Part shown: positions 1 through 7,995 of the stretch, piece after piece | Layout of the letters: every line of letters begins with the position of its first letter | How positions within the stretch are numbered: the stretch's first letter is position 1 | DNA from: W2P13-069 sp963590525 | GTDB taxonomy: Bacteria; Actinomycetota; Coriobacteriia; Coriobacteriales; QAMH01 | Assembly: GCA_963590525.1 (NCBI GenBank) | Contig: CAVAPV010000042.1 | Span: 1 to 21,607 of the forward strand | Length of the DNA stretch: 21,607 nt | Direction of reading: 5' to 3' | Made by a program: the position numbers and the translations under genes | Notes under the pieces: generated by a model | What the model saw: the letters and a program-made list of their open reading frames with translations, nothing else | What the model was told of the DNA's origin: nothing | The model's database searches: none

Positions 1-47
1 GCTAAGGTCCTTAAAGGAGATTGCAGGCATCGCAGCTCCAAAACATC

Positions 48-83
48 AAAAGGTCGCACCGGCGGCAAGGAGTCGCCGGTGCG
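48..83 (-). terminator. Rho-independent terminator of the binding-protein gene
   Basis: A perfect 10-bp stem (55-64 pairs with 74-83, arms CGCACCGGCG/CGCCGGTGCG) has a 9-base loop. Read on the minus strand it is followed by ACCTTTTGATGTTTT. It lies 28 bases past the stop codon at 111, so the gene above it is probably transcribed alone. Confidence 0.75.
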
Positions 84-110
84 CAAGTGATTGCAGAACA
101 AATGGCGCTG

Positions 111-1274
111 TTACAGGCCCAATGTGTTGTGGCGAGCATATTCCTCGGCCAGCTCTTGGTAGTACTCGACGTTCTCGCCACGCTCGATGAGCGCATCAAG
201 AGCCGCCTTGTAGATAGTGGAATCCATGTGCTCGCAGATGAGGTCCTTGTTGGTGTCCTCGATGTCGCCGTTATCGACCATGTTGCCGTAGAAGGTCTTG
301 AGGTCGTCCGTATACGGGTCGAGCTCGTACTTCATAGCCGCGACGTAGTCACCTTTGCCGTAGATAACGTTCTCCACATATTCCTCGTCTTGTCCGGAAT
401 ACTTGGCCAAGAGCTTGATGGAGCCCTCTTTGTCGTTTTCGATATCGTAGAGGCCTCGCAGGTTGGCGATCTGGAACTTAATGAGAGCAGATCGCTTGTT
501 GTCAAAGACATCGCGGTTGGTAGTCTGACGACAGCAGGGGAACTCTTGGCCAATAAGCTCATTAGGACGGAAAGCCACAGCACATTTTCCGCCCTTGATG
601 GCCATGTAACCGCCACCGCTGTTCCAGAAGCCCAAGTCGACCTCGCCGTTTTCCACGGCGGCCAAGATGGCGGTGCCTCCCTCGAGCAACACGAACTCAA
701 CGTCCTCGCCGTCGACGATGCCGTTTTCACGCAGCCAGCTCTTGAGGACCATGTGGCCGGTCTCCATGCGGAAGCAGCCGATCTTCTTTCCCTTGAAATC
801 CTCGGGTTTTTGATATTTGTCCTTGTTCTCGATGAGCGTGATGGCCTCGGAGCCATCGGCAATGGTGCCGCCAAAGATCACAAGGTCGTCGCCCTGCCCG
901 ATGTAGGTGCAAGACGGGATGGAACCAAAGGGCAACACATCGGCAGACCCGTTGGAGAGGGCGGGCATAGCCTCGGGGAAACCGCCAGAAACGGTTTGCG
1001 TACTCACGCTAAGCTTTTCTTCTTTGTAGTAATCCTTTTGCAGAGCCGTGACGATAGCGGCGATCTTGATGTCCTTGCCCAAAACAACCATGTTGAGCTC
1101 TTCGGTTTCCTCAGAAAGCGTGTTGTCGTACTTGGACTCGATGCCTTGCGATGTGTCAGCTGCCTTTTGCTCGGCCTGTTGACCACCCGAGCATCCCGTC
1201 ATAGCCGCAATGCCAGCAAGAACGGCGCCTGCAGCAGCGCCCTTCACAAAGCCGCGACGACTCAAGTTCTTCAT
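111..1274 (-). CDS. Tat-exported NMT1/TauA-like substrate-binding lipoprotein
   Basis: This predicted 387-residue protein is an extracytoplasmic solute-binding protein of the NMT1/SsuA/TauA type, the receptor subunit of ABC importers for small organic ligands such as sulfonates or thiamine precursors. The N-terminus has a twin arginine (RRGF, residues 6-9), a hydrophobic stretch, and a lipobox ending in Cys28 (AAMTGC), so it should be a Tat-exported lipoprotein. The mature part has the alternating beta/alpha pattern of the fold, with FPEAMPALSNGSADV and DFKGKKIGCFR typical of the family. I chose the ATG at 1274 because AAAGGGG lies six bases upstream and the signal peptide begins there; a longer reading to 1364 would put 30 unlikely residues in front. 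No permease or ATPase gene is next to it, and a terminator follows, so its transport partners are unknown. The ligand cannot be told from sequence. Confidence 0.88.
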   Translation of the reverse strand: MKNLSRRGFVKGAAAGAVLAGIAAMTGCSGGQQAEQKAADTSQGIESKYDNTLSEETEELNMVVLGKDIKIAAIVTALQKDYYKEEKLSVSTQTVSGGFPEAMPALSNGSADVLPFGSIPSCTYIGQGDDLVIFGGTIADGSEAITLIENKDKYQKPEDFKGKKIGCFRMETGHMVLKSWLRENGIVDGEDVEFVLLEGGTAILAAVENGEVDLGFWNSGGGYMAIKGGKCAVAFRPNELIGQEFPCCRQTTNRDVFDNKRSALIKFQIANLRGLYDIENDKEGSIKLLAKYSGQDEEYVENVIYGKGDYVAAMKYELDPYTDDLKTFYGNMVDNGDIEDTNKDLICEHMDSTIYKAALDALIERGENVEYYQELAEEYARHNTLGL

Positions 1275-1650
1275 ATAGACCCCTTTCAAAACCCTCACAT
1301 AGAAGCGGCGCGCCTTCCTCACTTGAACGCATCCACTACTGCACTTAATCAAGTAACAGCGCATATATAATAACCTCTTTGCAAGAATAGATGAGTAGAA
1401 AATATGGCTCTGACCTGCGGAAATATCCTACCATGCTACTAGGTTATATTAAAAAAGATTATGGATTTGAATATTTCGATTAACAGCTTAAACTGTTTAA
1501 AGAGAGCTCGGTCAATAAGGTTCGGCCAAAAAGCTTTGGATTAACGTGCCATTGCACGATCCGAGCCTGCTTCTATACAGGCAGTCCTTGAAACTTGTCA
1601 CACAGGGTATTTTGCACAGGAGGGGCCTTAATGACTTGTATCTTCGTGCA
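1275..1650. other. AT-rich intergenic upstream region
   Basis: No coding region is supported. The part from about 1365 to 1510 is much richer in A+T than its surroundings, as expected for the promoter of the minus-strand binding-protein gene. TATTATATAT-like sequence is present at 1362-1371 (minus strand), but I see no convincing -35 element. An inverted repeat AACAG-CTTAAA-CTGTT lies near 1483-1498 and could be a regulator site. A short plus-strand open frame starting at 1595 runs into the repeats and is not credible. Confidence 0.4.
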
Positions 1651-1681
1651 ACCTACGCGGGAGAGCAATGCTCTCCCCTAC
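1651..1681 (+). repeat. Palindromic repeat unit A, copy 1
   Basis: The core GGGAGAGC-AAT-GCTCTCCC (1659-1677) is a perfect 8-bp hairpin flanked by ACCTACGC on the left and CTAC on the right. The same 31-base unit recurs exactly at 1922-1952 and with variant stems in the 12.5-12.8 kb region. In reverse complement it starts GTAGGGG, like unit B. It is the left member of a composite A - about 120 bp - B. Confidence 0.9.
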
Positions 1682-1803
1682 TTGCACCTGCACCCGATTG
1701 TCCATCGCATCATGTCTGAACATGCAAGGCAGCGCCTGTCACGTCAACAAAATGCAAGGTGCAGACAAAAATGGCCTGGCGGCACCCAGAGATTCGCAGG
1801 TGC

Positions 1804-1877
1804 GTGTAGGGGCGGGCATTGCCCGCCCGGTCGCACCGTAAGGTGCGACGTATTATGGCATGCCGTCAGGCACGCAG
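1804..1877 (+). repeat. Palindromic repeat unit B (three hairpins), copy 1
   Basis: Three hairpins follow each other. The first is GGGCGGGC-ATT-GCCCGCCC (1810-1828). The second is GTCGCACC-GTAA-GGTGCGAC (1830-1849). The third is CATGCC-GTCA-GGCACG (1860-1874), with one mismatch. The unit recurs almost base for base at 2052-2126 and, inverted and partly decayed, at 12599-12673. The first hairpin is an inverted relative of unit A. Confidence 0.9.
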
Positions 1878-1921
1878 GGCTTTAATACGGACGCAAGCGC
1901 CGTTTCCTTGCGACTATAAAA

Positions 1922-1952
1922 ACCTACGCGGGAGAGCAATGCTCTCCCCTAC
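1922..1952 (+). repeat. Palindromic repeat unit A, copy 2
   Basis: It is identical over 31 bases to the copy at 1651-1681. The hairpin core occupies 1930-1948. It is followed after about 100 bp by unit B at 2052, giving the same A-then-B order and spacing as copy 1. Confidence 0.9.
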
Positions 1953-2051
1953 GTCGCAACGTAATCACCCGACACGTGCTACGTGATGAATCCGACATCC
2001 CAATGTCTGCAGATGAAGGGCGCCTTCGGAAACCTGTCGATTTGCGAGTAC

Positions 2052-2126
2052 ATGTAGGGGCGGGCATTGCCCGCCCGGTCGCACCGTAAGGTGCGACGTA
2101 TTATGGCGTGCCGCCAGGCGCGCAGG
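2052..2126 (+). repeat. Palindromic repeat unit B (three hairpins), copy 2
   Basis: The hairpins lie at 2058-2076, 2078-2097 and 2107-2122. The first two are identical to copy 1. The third differs from copy 1 at two stem positions, and here a G-C and a T-G pair replace the mismatch. The unit ends about 38 bp beyond the stop codon of the minus-strand sensor kinase, so on that strand it might also stop transcription, although no T-run follows it. Confidence 0.9.
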
Positions 2127-2163
2127 ACTTTGAGAGCGGCTGCGTGCCTAGCGATGAAGGCGC

Positions 2164-4353
2164 TTATTTACTCCCCCCCCCGCGACGGAGAATGGAGTTT
2201 ATGGACTTCACGAGCTCGTCAGAGTCGATGGGCTTTGCAAGATGATCGTTCATGCCGGCCTTGCGCGAGTTGACCACATCGTCAGAAAACGCGTTGGCGC
2301 TCATAGCGATAATGGGCACACTCAATGCATCGGGGCGGCTGAGCTTGCGGATGGTGCGGGTTGCCTCATAGCCATCCATGACAGGCATCATGATATCCAT
2401 CAAGATGACGTCAAAGCTACCGGGCTCGCTTTGCTCAAAAAGCTCGACAGCCTCGCGTCCGTTGACAGCAGACACAAAACTCGCTCCTGCCCTTGTTATA
2501 ACAAACTCTGCAATCTCGCGGTTGAGCTCGTTGTCTTCGGCCAAGAGGATATTGAGCCCATCAAGGGTGCTGTTGTCTCTCTTGCCATCCTCATGCACGG
2601 TGCATTCTTCCATAAGCTCGGCAGGGACGATATCAAAGGGCAGGTCAACCGTGTAGGTAGTGCCCTCGCCCAAAACACTGTCGCATTTGATCGTGCCGCC
2701 CATGACCTCTACAAGCTGCTTGGTGATCACCATACCCAAACCTGTGCCAGAGGGCTTGTACGTGGTCTCTTGCATCTCGCGCGCAAAGGGCTCGTAAAGA
2801 TGCTTTTGGAACTCCTCGCTCATGCCGATGCCGTTGTCGGCGATGACAAAGCGATACGTAGCGTGACCCTCGGTATCGCAGTCCAGCTCCGAGCAGGAAA
2901 CGCGCACCGTGCCGCCATGGCGGTTGTATTTGACGGCATTGCTGGCCATGTTCATAACCAGGCGCTTGAGATGCAAAGAGCTAGCCATGACGCAGGGGTG
3001 TTCGAGCTGGTCTAGCTCCCTCACGATCTTGATGTCCCTGGCGGCGGCTTGCCGCTCGAGCATCTCGCACACCTCGTCTCCAAGGCGCTTGACGTTCATC
3101 GGCTGGATATCGAGCGTGACTTCGCCATTCTCCAGCTTGCTCATATCGAGCACCTCGTTGACCAAGTCGAGCAAGAGGCCGGAGGCCGTCCAGATCTTCT
3201 CGCGGCACTCCTTTTGCTTAGCTAGATCGTCTGCGTACACATCGCCTATCTCGACCATTCCACGAATACCGTTGATGGGAGTGCGGATGTCGTGGCTCAT
3301 GCGCTGCAAGAACTCCGTTTTGGAGGCGTTGGCCTTTTGTGCAGCCTGAGCCGCATCCTCAAGCTGGCTGGCGTACTTATGCTCTTGCTCGACCATCTCC
3401 ACAAGGTGCACATGCTGCGACCTACGACGGGTAATAAGCAGTATGACGATGATGGTCCCGTACAGAATCAACGTGACAACCGCCGCACCTGAAACAGCCG
3501 CTGCAAGAGAAGAGGCGTCGACATACGCGTAAATGTAATAGTCGCGGATCTTTCCGTAGAGGCCGTAATAAAGGATGCCTTGTTCTTTAAAGAACTCGGG
3601 AGCGTTCAAAGTAAGCCTGTCGTTCATCGCAGCAACAACGGCGCTATCCTTTTGAGAGAGCAAGACGGTATCAGAAACCGCGTCTTCAACCGTGTTGGAT
3701 GCCACAACGGTGCCATCGTTTTGAATGACAATCGAGCCGTTTTCCTCGACATCGTAACCGCTCAAAAGACTCTGCAAGGTGAGCTTGTAGCGGTCTGCAA
3801 ACTCGTTAGAGGTGTGATAAGCACCAACGACGACGCCCTTTGCATCGGTTCTTCCGCAGGCTCCGATATCAACATAAGAGCTATCCGGAAGCTTGACGCG
3901 CAAGGTGTAGGTTTTCTTGGGTTTGCTTGCCACATCGAGCAAAGACTCGTTAAGCAGGGTTCCCGACAGGTCGTCAAACGAGATGTCATCCTTTGAGTAG
4001 CTCGCCAAAAGCTCACCCTTGGGGCTCAAGACAAAGACCGAGGTTAAGCGCAGGTCGTTAACGCATTCTTTGAGGCACTGTTGGCTTATATCACCGTCAG
4101 AGGTCTCGAGGTTTCGAGAAAGCTGCTGCGCGTTTTCTATGGAGCGCATAAGACTCTTTGTCGTTGAAGCGCTGTTGTAAAAATCGTAGATAAAGCTCTG
4201 CGTCTTGATATAAGAGATCGTGTTCTGCGTGCGCTGACGCGTCTGCTCGAGAAGCGTGTTAGCGGCAAGTGCAGTCGCCGCAAGCACGAGAACAACTCCT
4301 ATCAAGGCAATGACAGCCCAGACGCGCTTTGAAAACAGGTTGCTGGTAGCCAT
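2164..4353 (-). CDS. Hybrid sensor histidine kinase with C-terminal receiver domain
   Basis: This predicted 729-residue membrane-bound kinase should sense an external signal and autophosphorylate. A membrane helix at 12-31 is followed by an extracytoplasmic sensor region (about 32-280, possibly Cache-like) and a second helix at about 285-307. A short coiled coil leads into the HisKA domain with phospho-acceptor His354 (SHDIRTP). The ATPase domain shows the N box (Asn472), G1 (DNGIG, 506-510) and G2 (GTGLG, 536-540). A receiver domain (about 600-725) has acidic residues Glu606/Asp607, phospho-acceptor Asp653, Ser685 and Lys707. The start ATG shares one base with the stop of the binding-protein gene upstream (TAATG), so the two are translationally coupled. 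A run of nine G (coding strand, 2173-2181) encodes the last glycines. No response regulator with an output domain is nearby. Confidence 0.93.
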   Translation of the reverse strand: MATSNLFSKRVWAVIALIGVVLVLAATALAANTLLEQTRQRTQNTISYIKTQSFIYDFYNSASTTKSLMRSIENAQQLSRNLETSDGDISQQCLKECVNDLRLTSVFVLSPKGELLASYSKDDISFDDLSGTLLNESLLDVASKPKKTYTLRVKLPDSSYVDIGACGRTDAKGVVVGAYHTSNEFADRYKLTLQSLLSGYDVEENGSIVIQNDGTVVASNTVEDAVSDTVLLSQKDSAVVAAMNDRLTLNAPEFFKEQGILYYGLYGKIRDYYIYAYVDASSLAAAVSGAAVVTLILYGTIIVILLITRRRSQHVHLVEMVEQEHKYASQLEDAAQAAQKANASKTEFLQRMSHDIRTPINGIRGMVEIGDVYADDLAKQKECREKIWTASGLLLDLVNEVLDMSKLENGEVTLDIQPMNVKRLGDEVCEMLERQAAARDIKIVRELDQLEHPCVMASSLHLKRLVMNMASNAVKYNRHGGTVRVSCSELDCDTEGHATYRFVIADNGIGMSEEFQKHLYEPFAREMQETTYKPSGTGLGMVITKQLVEVMGGTIKCDSVLGEGTTYTVDLPFDIVPAELMEECTVHEDGKRDNSTLDGLNILLAEDNELNREIAEFVITRAGASFVSAVNGREAVELFEQSEPGSFDVILMDIMMPVMDGYEATRTIRKLSRPDALSVPIIAMSANAFSDDVVNSRKAGMNDHLAKPIDSDELVKSINSILRRGGGSK

Positions 4354-5180
4354 TACTGCAAACCGTCCATGTCCAGGTAGGTGTCAGGGTTGTCAACGTA
4401 TTTAGAGAGAATCTCCCTCATGGTGCCGTCTTGGTGCATATCGCTAAGCACCTGATTGAACTGCTCGTCAAGGCCGCTGTCGTCGTTGAGGTCAAAGGCG
4501 ATGCCCAAGCCAACCTCCAGCAGGGAATCAGGCAGTATCTTGAGCTCGACGTTGTAGTCCTTTTGATACTGCGAAAGAGAGCTCTCGTGAGCACCAACCG
4601 CATCGACATAACCTTTGAGCAGCGCGGGAACAAGATAGGTGCGATCGGCAAAGCTAAAGACGTTGGCAACCTCCCCGATCTCTTTGTTAGTGCCGTCCAA
4701 AAGGATCCCCTCGGGCTTGGTGGTTGCCTGCACGGCAACGGTCTTGCCCTCAAGGTCTGCAAGGCTGTTGATGCTGCTTGAAGGGGTAACGGCAATGACC
4801 TGGCGGCTCTTGAGATAAGGACCCGCCCATTTGTAGAGGGACTCGCGGCCGGTCATGCTAAAGGAGCCGATGACACAATCGATCTCTCCGTCTTCGAGGA
4901 GCTGGTCTTTTTCTTCCCAGTTGATGAACTTGAAGCGAACGGAGTAGCCAAGACGGTTTGCAACCTCCGTGACGATATCCGCATCGATGCCAACGGTATT
5001 GCCGTTCTCATCCGCATAAATAAAAGGAGGATAGGTATCGCTGCCCACGGTCAAAATCTTGGCAGATGCGCTTTGGGTGCTGGTGTCTTGTTTTTGAGAA
5101 GAAGCTTGCGAGCACCCTGCGGTAACAACCGCAAAGGCAATCAGTGTAGCGAGTATTACAGCTATATAGCGTCTGAGCAT
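4353..5180 (-). CDS. Family 3 (amino-acid type) solute-binding lipoprotein, probably a co-receptor
   Basis: This 275-residue protein has a Sec lipoprotein signal with lipobox VVTAGC (Cys23) and then a family 3 solute-binding domain. VGSDTYPPFIYADENGN, GIDADIVTEVANRLG and the segment around residue 105 (GEIDCVIGSFSMTGRE) are typical of binding proteins for amino acids and similar small polar ligands. No ABC permease or ATPase gene is adjacent. Instead its stop codon overlaps the start of the hybrid sensor kinase by one base. This suggests, as inference, that the bound protein presents its ligand to the kinase rather than to a transporter. No strong Shine-Dalgarno sequence is visible before the ATG at 5180. 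The ligand is unknown. Confidence 0.88.
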   Translation of the reverse strand: MLRRYIAVILATLIAFAVVTAGCSQASSQKQDTSTQSASAKILTVGSDTYPPFIYADENGNTVGIDADIVTEVANRLGYSVRFKFINWEEKDQLLEDGEIDCVIGSFSMTGRESLYKWAGPYLKSRQVIAVTPSSSINSLADLEGKTVAVQATTKPEGILLDGTNKEIGEVANVFSFADRTYLVPALLKGYVDAVGAHESSLSQYQKDYNVELKILPDSLLEVGLGIAFDLNDDSGLDEQFNQVLSDMHQDGTMREILSKYVDNPDTYLDMDGLQ

Positions 5181-5273
5181 TCAGGCGTCCAAATCATATC
5201 GAAGTTAACTTGCCAACTGTATCAGACCGTCAACCCGTTGAATATATCGCTAACTAAATTTTATGAATCTTTA
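5181..5273 (-). promoter_or_regulatory. Possible promoter of the binding protein/kinase pair
   Basis: The gap between the topoisomerase terminator and the binding-protein gene must hold the promoter of the two-gene unit if the terminator works. On the minus strand TTGACG (5228-5233) is followed 17 bases later by AGTTAA, a weak -10. The assignment is tentative. Confidence 0.3.
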
Positions 5274-5325
5274 TGTGGGCACAGACAAGGTTGGATTCGC
5301 TCCAGCCTTTGCGTCTGCGCCCACA
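5274..5325 (-). terminator. Long hairpin terminator after the topoisomerase gene
   Basis: TGTGGGC (5274-5280) pairs with GCCCACA (5319-5325). CAGAC (5282-5286) pairs with GTCTG (5313-5317). AAGGTTGGA pairs with TCCAGCCTT around the loop, with one G-U pair. On the minus strand the hairpin is followed by TAAAGATTCATAAAATTT, a broken T-rich tail. It begins about 10 bases past the topoisomerase stop codon. Confidence 0.75.
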
Positions 5326-5334
5326 CAAGCCCTG

Positions 5335-7890
5335 CTACTGCTTCTTAGACGTCGCCTTCTTGGACGCAGTCTTCTTTGCTGCCGGCTTCTTTTTTGCTGC
5401 TGCCTTCTTCTTAGGGGCGGCTTTCTTCTTGGCGGCTTCTTGCTCGCGTTTGGGGCAATCCATGTTCACGCAGATGCGCCACGGACCACGGCCGTTGTCG
5501 ATAACGACCTCGGGTGCGCCGCAAGAATCGCAGACCTCGCCTGTTGCCTCAAGCTTGCCGCGCTGAGGCAGCGGATAGCTGTTCTCGCAATCTGGATGGT
5601 TGCTGCAGCGGATAAAGCGCTTGAGCGTGCGCGGGTTCTTTTGCGCGATGAGCCTGCCTGCGCTCCTGCCTGCGGCCTCGCAAACAGGGCACGGCCCCAC
5701 GTCGACGCTGGGCTCGTGGTTGCTGGGGCACTCGGGGTCCAGGCAGTGATTGTAGCCCTTGCTCCTAAACGGCGTGACCTTGATCTGGGCGCCGCCGCAA
5801 GTGGGACACGGCTCCTCTACGACGTCGTAGCGGCCTTGCGGCAGCGGATAGGTGACATCGCAGTCCGGCCAGCTGTTGCAGCCCACAAAGCTGCCGCGCG
5901 TCTTGGCGCTGGTCTTGACGCAGAGGTCGCCGCCGCATTTGGGGCAGGTACCCACGCGGCTGTCGGCGATGACGGCCTCGGTGATGGCATCTGCCATCTC
6001 GTCTTTGCGGGGGATGAGGTCGTCCATGATCTGACCCAGCAGACGGCGCGAGTGGTTGACGACGTTGTCGCGCTCGTCTTTGCCGTTGGCGATGTTGGTC
6101 ATCTCGGTCTCGAGCTCGGCTGTCATATCCGGCGTGGTGATGGCCGGGGCAAAGCGCTGCAACGCGTCGATCACCGCAAAGCCCAGCTGCGTGGGCTCGA
6201 TCGGGTCGTTGACGATGTACTTGCGCCCGTAAAGCTTCTCGATCATGTCGGCGCGGGTGGCCTTGGTGCCAAGACCGCACTTCTCCATCTCTTGGACGAG
6301 CTTGCCCGTGCTGTAGCGCGCAGGCGGCTGGGTCTGCTTCTTCTCAAAGGACGGCTCGGAGAAATCAAGCACGTCGCCTTGCGCCACCGGGGGCATCTGC
6401 TCGTCCTTCTTGAGGCCGTAAGGGTAGACGGCGCGCCAGCCGGGGACGACGAGCACGTCGCCTTTGGCCTTGAAGAGCTCTCCGTTGACATCGAGCTGCA
6501 CCGTCGTGCCCTCGATCTGCGCGGGGTCCATGAGCGTTGCCATAAAGCGGCGGGCGATGAGGTTGTAGAGCTTCCACTCCTCCGGACGCAGCTTGTCTGG
6601 ATCGCCCAGGCCCGTGGGGTAGATGGGCGGGTGGTCTGTGGAGAACTGCTTGCCGCGCGTAGGATGGTAGCCGCCGTTTTTGGAGGCGTCGATTATCTGG
6701 TTGGCGCAAGCGGTATAGGCGGGGTTGCCCGCCAGCATCTTGAGCGTGGCAGTGTAGTCCAAACCGTCTGGGTAAACCGTGTTATCGACACGGGGGTAGG
6801 TGATAAAGCCGCTCATATAGAGGCTCTCGGCGATGCGCATGGTGCGGCTGGGGCGCAACCCGATACCCGATGCGGCAGCTTGCAGGCTCGTGGTGTTAAA
6901 CGGCGCGGGCACAGCGGCACGGCGAAGCTTCTTGCTCACCTCGACGACAGTGGCCGATGTCTGGCCCTCTACCTGCGCAAACGCACGCTGAGCCACCGCT
7001 TCTTCTTTAAAGTTGTTGTCTACGTGACCGCCAACAAAAGCATCGTCGGGGCTGCCCTTAGGGGCAAACTTGCCGCCGATAACCCAGTAATCCTGAGGCA
7101 CAAACGCCTGACGCTCCTGCTCTTTGGCCACGACGAGCGCGAGCGTAGGGGTCTGGACGCGGCCAGCGCTGCGCACGTTGCCCAAGCCGCTGTACTTGAC
7201 CACCGTGAGGTAGCGCGTGAGAACCGCGCCCCAGATGAGGTCGATGTGCTGGCGCGACTCGCCTGCATGGGCAAGGTCAAAGTCAAGCTCCACAAGCTTC
7301 TCTTTAGAGAACGCCTCTTGGATCTCCTTCTTGATAAAGGCGCTGTAGCGGGCGCGCGTGATAGGAGCATCTGGGTTTTCTGCCTTGACGATGCCCAGGG
7401 CATCGAGGCCGATAAGCTCGCCCTCGCGGTCAAAGTCCGTCGCGATGACGATGGAGCTGGCCTTTTTGGCGAGGTTGCGCAAAGACCTGATGATGCCCTT
7501 CTCCTTGGGAGACTTGAGCAGCGGCGCATAGGTGAGATACGGCAGAGCTTGTATCTTCCAGCCCTTGAGGTCTATGCCCTCGGCCGTAAAAGGCTTGCGC
7601 TTCTTCTCCCAAGGCGGGGTGGGCAAAGACGAGGGAACCTGCGGCGCATCGAGCACCTCTCCGTCTGCGGTAAGCCCCACCCAGCCGTTGCGCTTGCTCC
7701 AGACGAGCTCATCGGGAAACTCGACTTCTAGGATATGGCCGCGCAAGCCGATGGTGACGCAGTCGTCTCCATCGCGCTTAAAGCGATAAACGGGTGTGTC
7801 GTAGACCTTGTCGGCCTTGACGGGACCTTGGGCGAGCAGCTTGGCTATGTTGCTGGCAGCGTCGTTTTTCTCTGTAATTATCAGTTCCAT
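5335..7890 (-). CDS. topA: Type IA DNA topoisomerase with archaeal-style motifs, zinc ribbons and Lys/Ala tail
   Basis: This 851-residue enzyme relaxes negative supercoils by passing one strand through a transient break. The Toprim domain shows Glu7 and the acidic cluster TDFDREGE (Asp152, Asp154, Glu156). The catalytic tyrosine is Tyr365 in GFITYPRVDN. SAGRVQTPTL (241-250) and HPPIYPTG (from His420) are further core motifs. From residue 649 there are four Cys4 zinc ribbons (pairs starting CPKC, CPTC, CPVC, CDSC), then a 30-residue tail of Lys, Ala and Thr that should bind DNA non-specifically. ATDFDREGELIG, ITYPR and HPPIYPT resemble archaeal topoisomerase I more than the usual bacterial TopA (ITYMRTD). 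The ATG at 7890 gives the expected N-terminus (MELIITEKND). A second type IA enzyme elsewhere in the genome cannot be excluded, so the symbol is provisional. Confidence 0.92.
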   Translation of the reverse strand: MELIITEKNDAASNIAKLLAQGPVKADKVYDTPVYRFKRDGDDCVTIGLRGHILEVEFPDELVWSKRNGWVGLTADGEVLDAPQVPSSLPTPPWEKKRKPFTAEGIDLKGWKIQALPYLTYAPLLKSPKEKGIIRSLRNLAKKASSIVIATDFDREGELIGLDALGIVKAENPDAPITRARYSAFIKKEIQEAFSKEKLVELDFDLAHAGESRQHIDLIWGAVLTRYLTVVKYSGLGNVRSAGRVQTPTLALVVAKEQERQAFVPQDYWVIGGKFAPKGSPDDAFVGGHVDNNFKEEAVAQRAFAQVEGQTSATVVEVSKKLRRAAVPAPFNTTSLQAAASGIGLRPSRTMRIAESLYMSGFITYPRVDNTVYPDGLDYTATLKMLAGNPAYTACANQIIDASKNGGYHPTRGKQFSTDHPPIYPTGLGDPDKLRPEEWKLYNLIARRFMATLMDPAQIEGTTVQLDVNGELFKAKGDVLVVPGWRAVYPYGLKKDEQMPPVAQGDVLDFSEPSFEKKQTQPPARYSTGKLVQEMEKCGLGTKATRADMIEKLYGRKYIVNDPIEPTQLGFAVIDALQRFAPAITTPDMTAELETEMTNIANGKDERDNVVNHSRRLLGQIMDDLIPRKDEMADAITEAVIADSRVGTCPKCGGDLCVKTSAKTRGSFVGCNSWPDCDVTYPLPQGRYDVVEEPCPTCGGAQIKVTPFRSKGYNHCLDPECPSNHEPSVDVGPCPVCEAAGRSAGRLIAQKNPRTLKRFIRCSNHPDCENSYPLPQRGKLEATGEVCDSCGAPEVVIDNGRGPWRICVNMDCPKREQEAAKKKAAPKKKAAAKKKPAAKKTASKKATSKKQ

Positions 7891-7995
7891 AGAAAGGCAT
7901 CGCTTCCTGTTGAAGAGGTGGTGCGCGGATAAACGCGCGTCATATAGAATAGACGCGAGATACCCCTACGCAGCGGAGGGCCGGAAAGCTCTCTA
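7891..7995. promoter_or_regulatory. Divergent promoter region between topA and comF
   Basis: The two genes start back to back 105 bp apart, so both promoters must lie here. On the plus strand TATAGAAT (about 7942-7949) is a reasonable -10 for comF, and GCGCG-GATAAA-CGCGC sits just before it as a short inverted repeat. No clear -35 is visible for either direction. GGAAAG lies about 9 bases before the comF start. Confidence 0.4.

Noticed and set aside
21..1370. 449-codon open frame on the plus strand opposite the binding-protein gene
   Set aside because: It is the antisense of a gene with a clear signal peptide, lipobox and terminator; its translation has no recognisable domain and no ribosome-binding site.
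1595..1885. Short plus-strand open frame in the repeat region
   Set aside because: It runs through the hairpin repeats A and B; the protein is low in plausibility and the frame is not kept between repeat copies.
1651..2126. CRISPR array
   Set aside because: The repeats are strong palindromes with unequal spacing of 100 bp or more, and no cas gene is present.
2067..2273. Short plus-strand open frame beginning inside repeat unit B
   Set aside because: It starts inside a hairpin and runs antisense into the kinase gene.
5263..7731. 822-codon open frame on the plus strand opposite the topoisomerase gene
   Set aside because: Long antisense frames are common in GC-rich genes; the minus-strand protein has all catalytic motifs of type IA topoisomerases.
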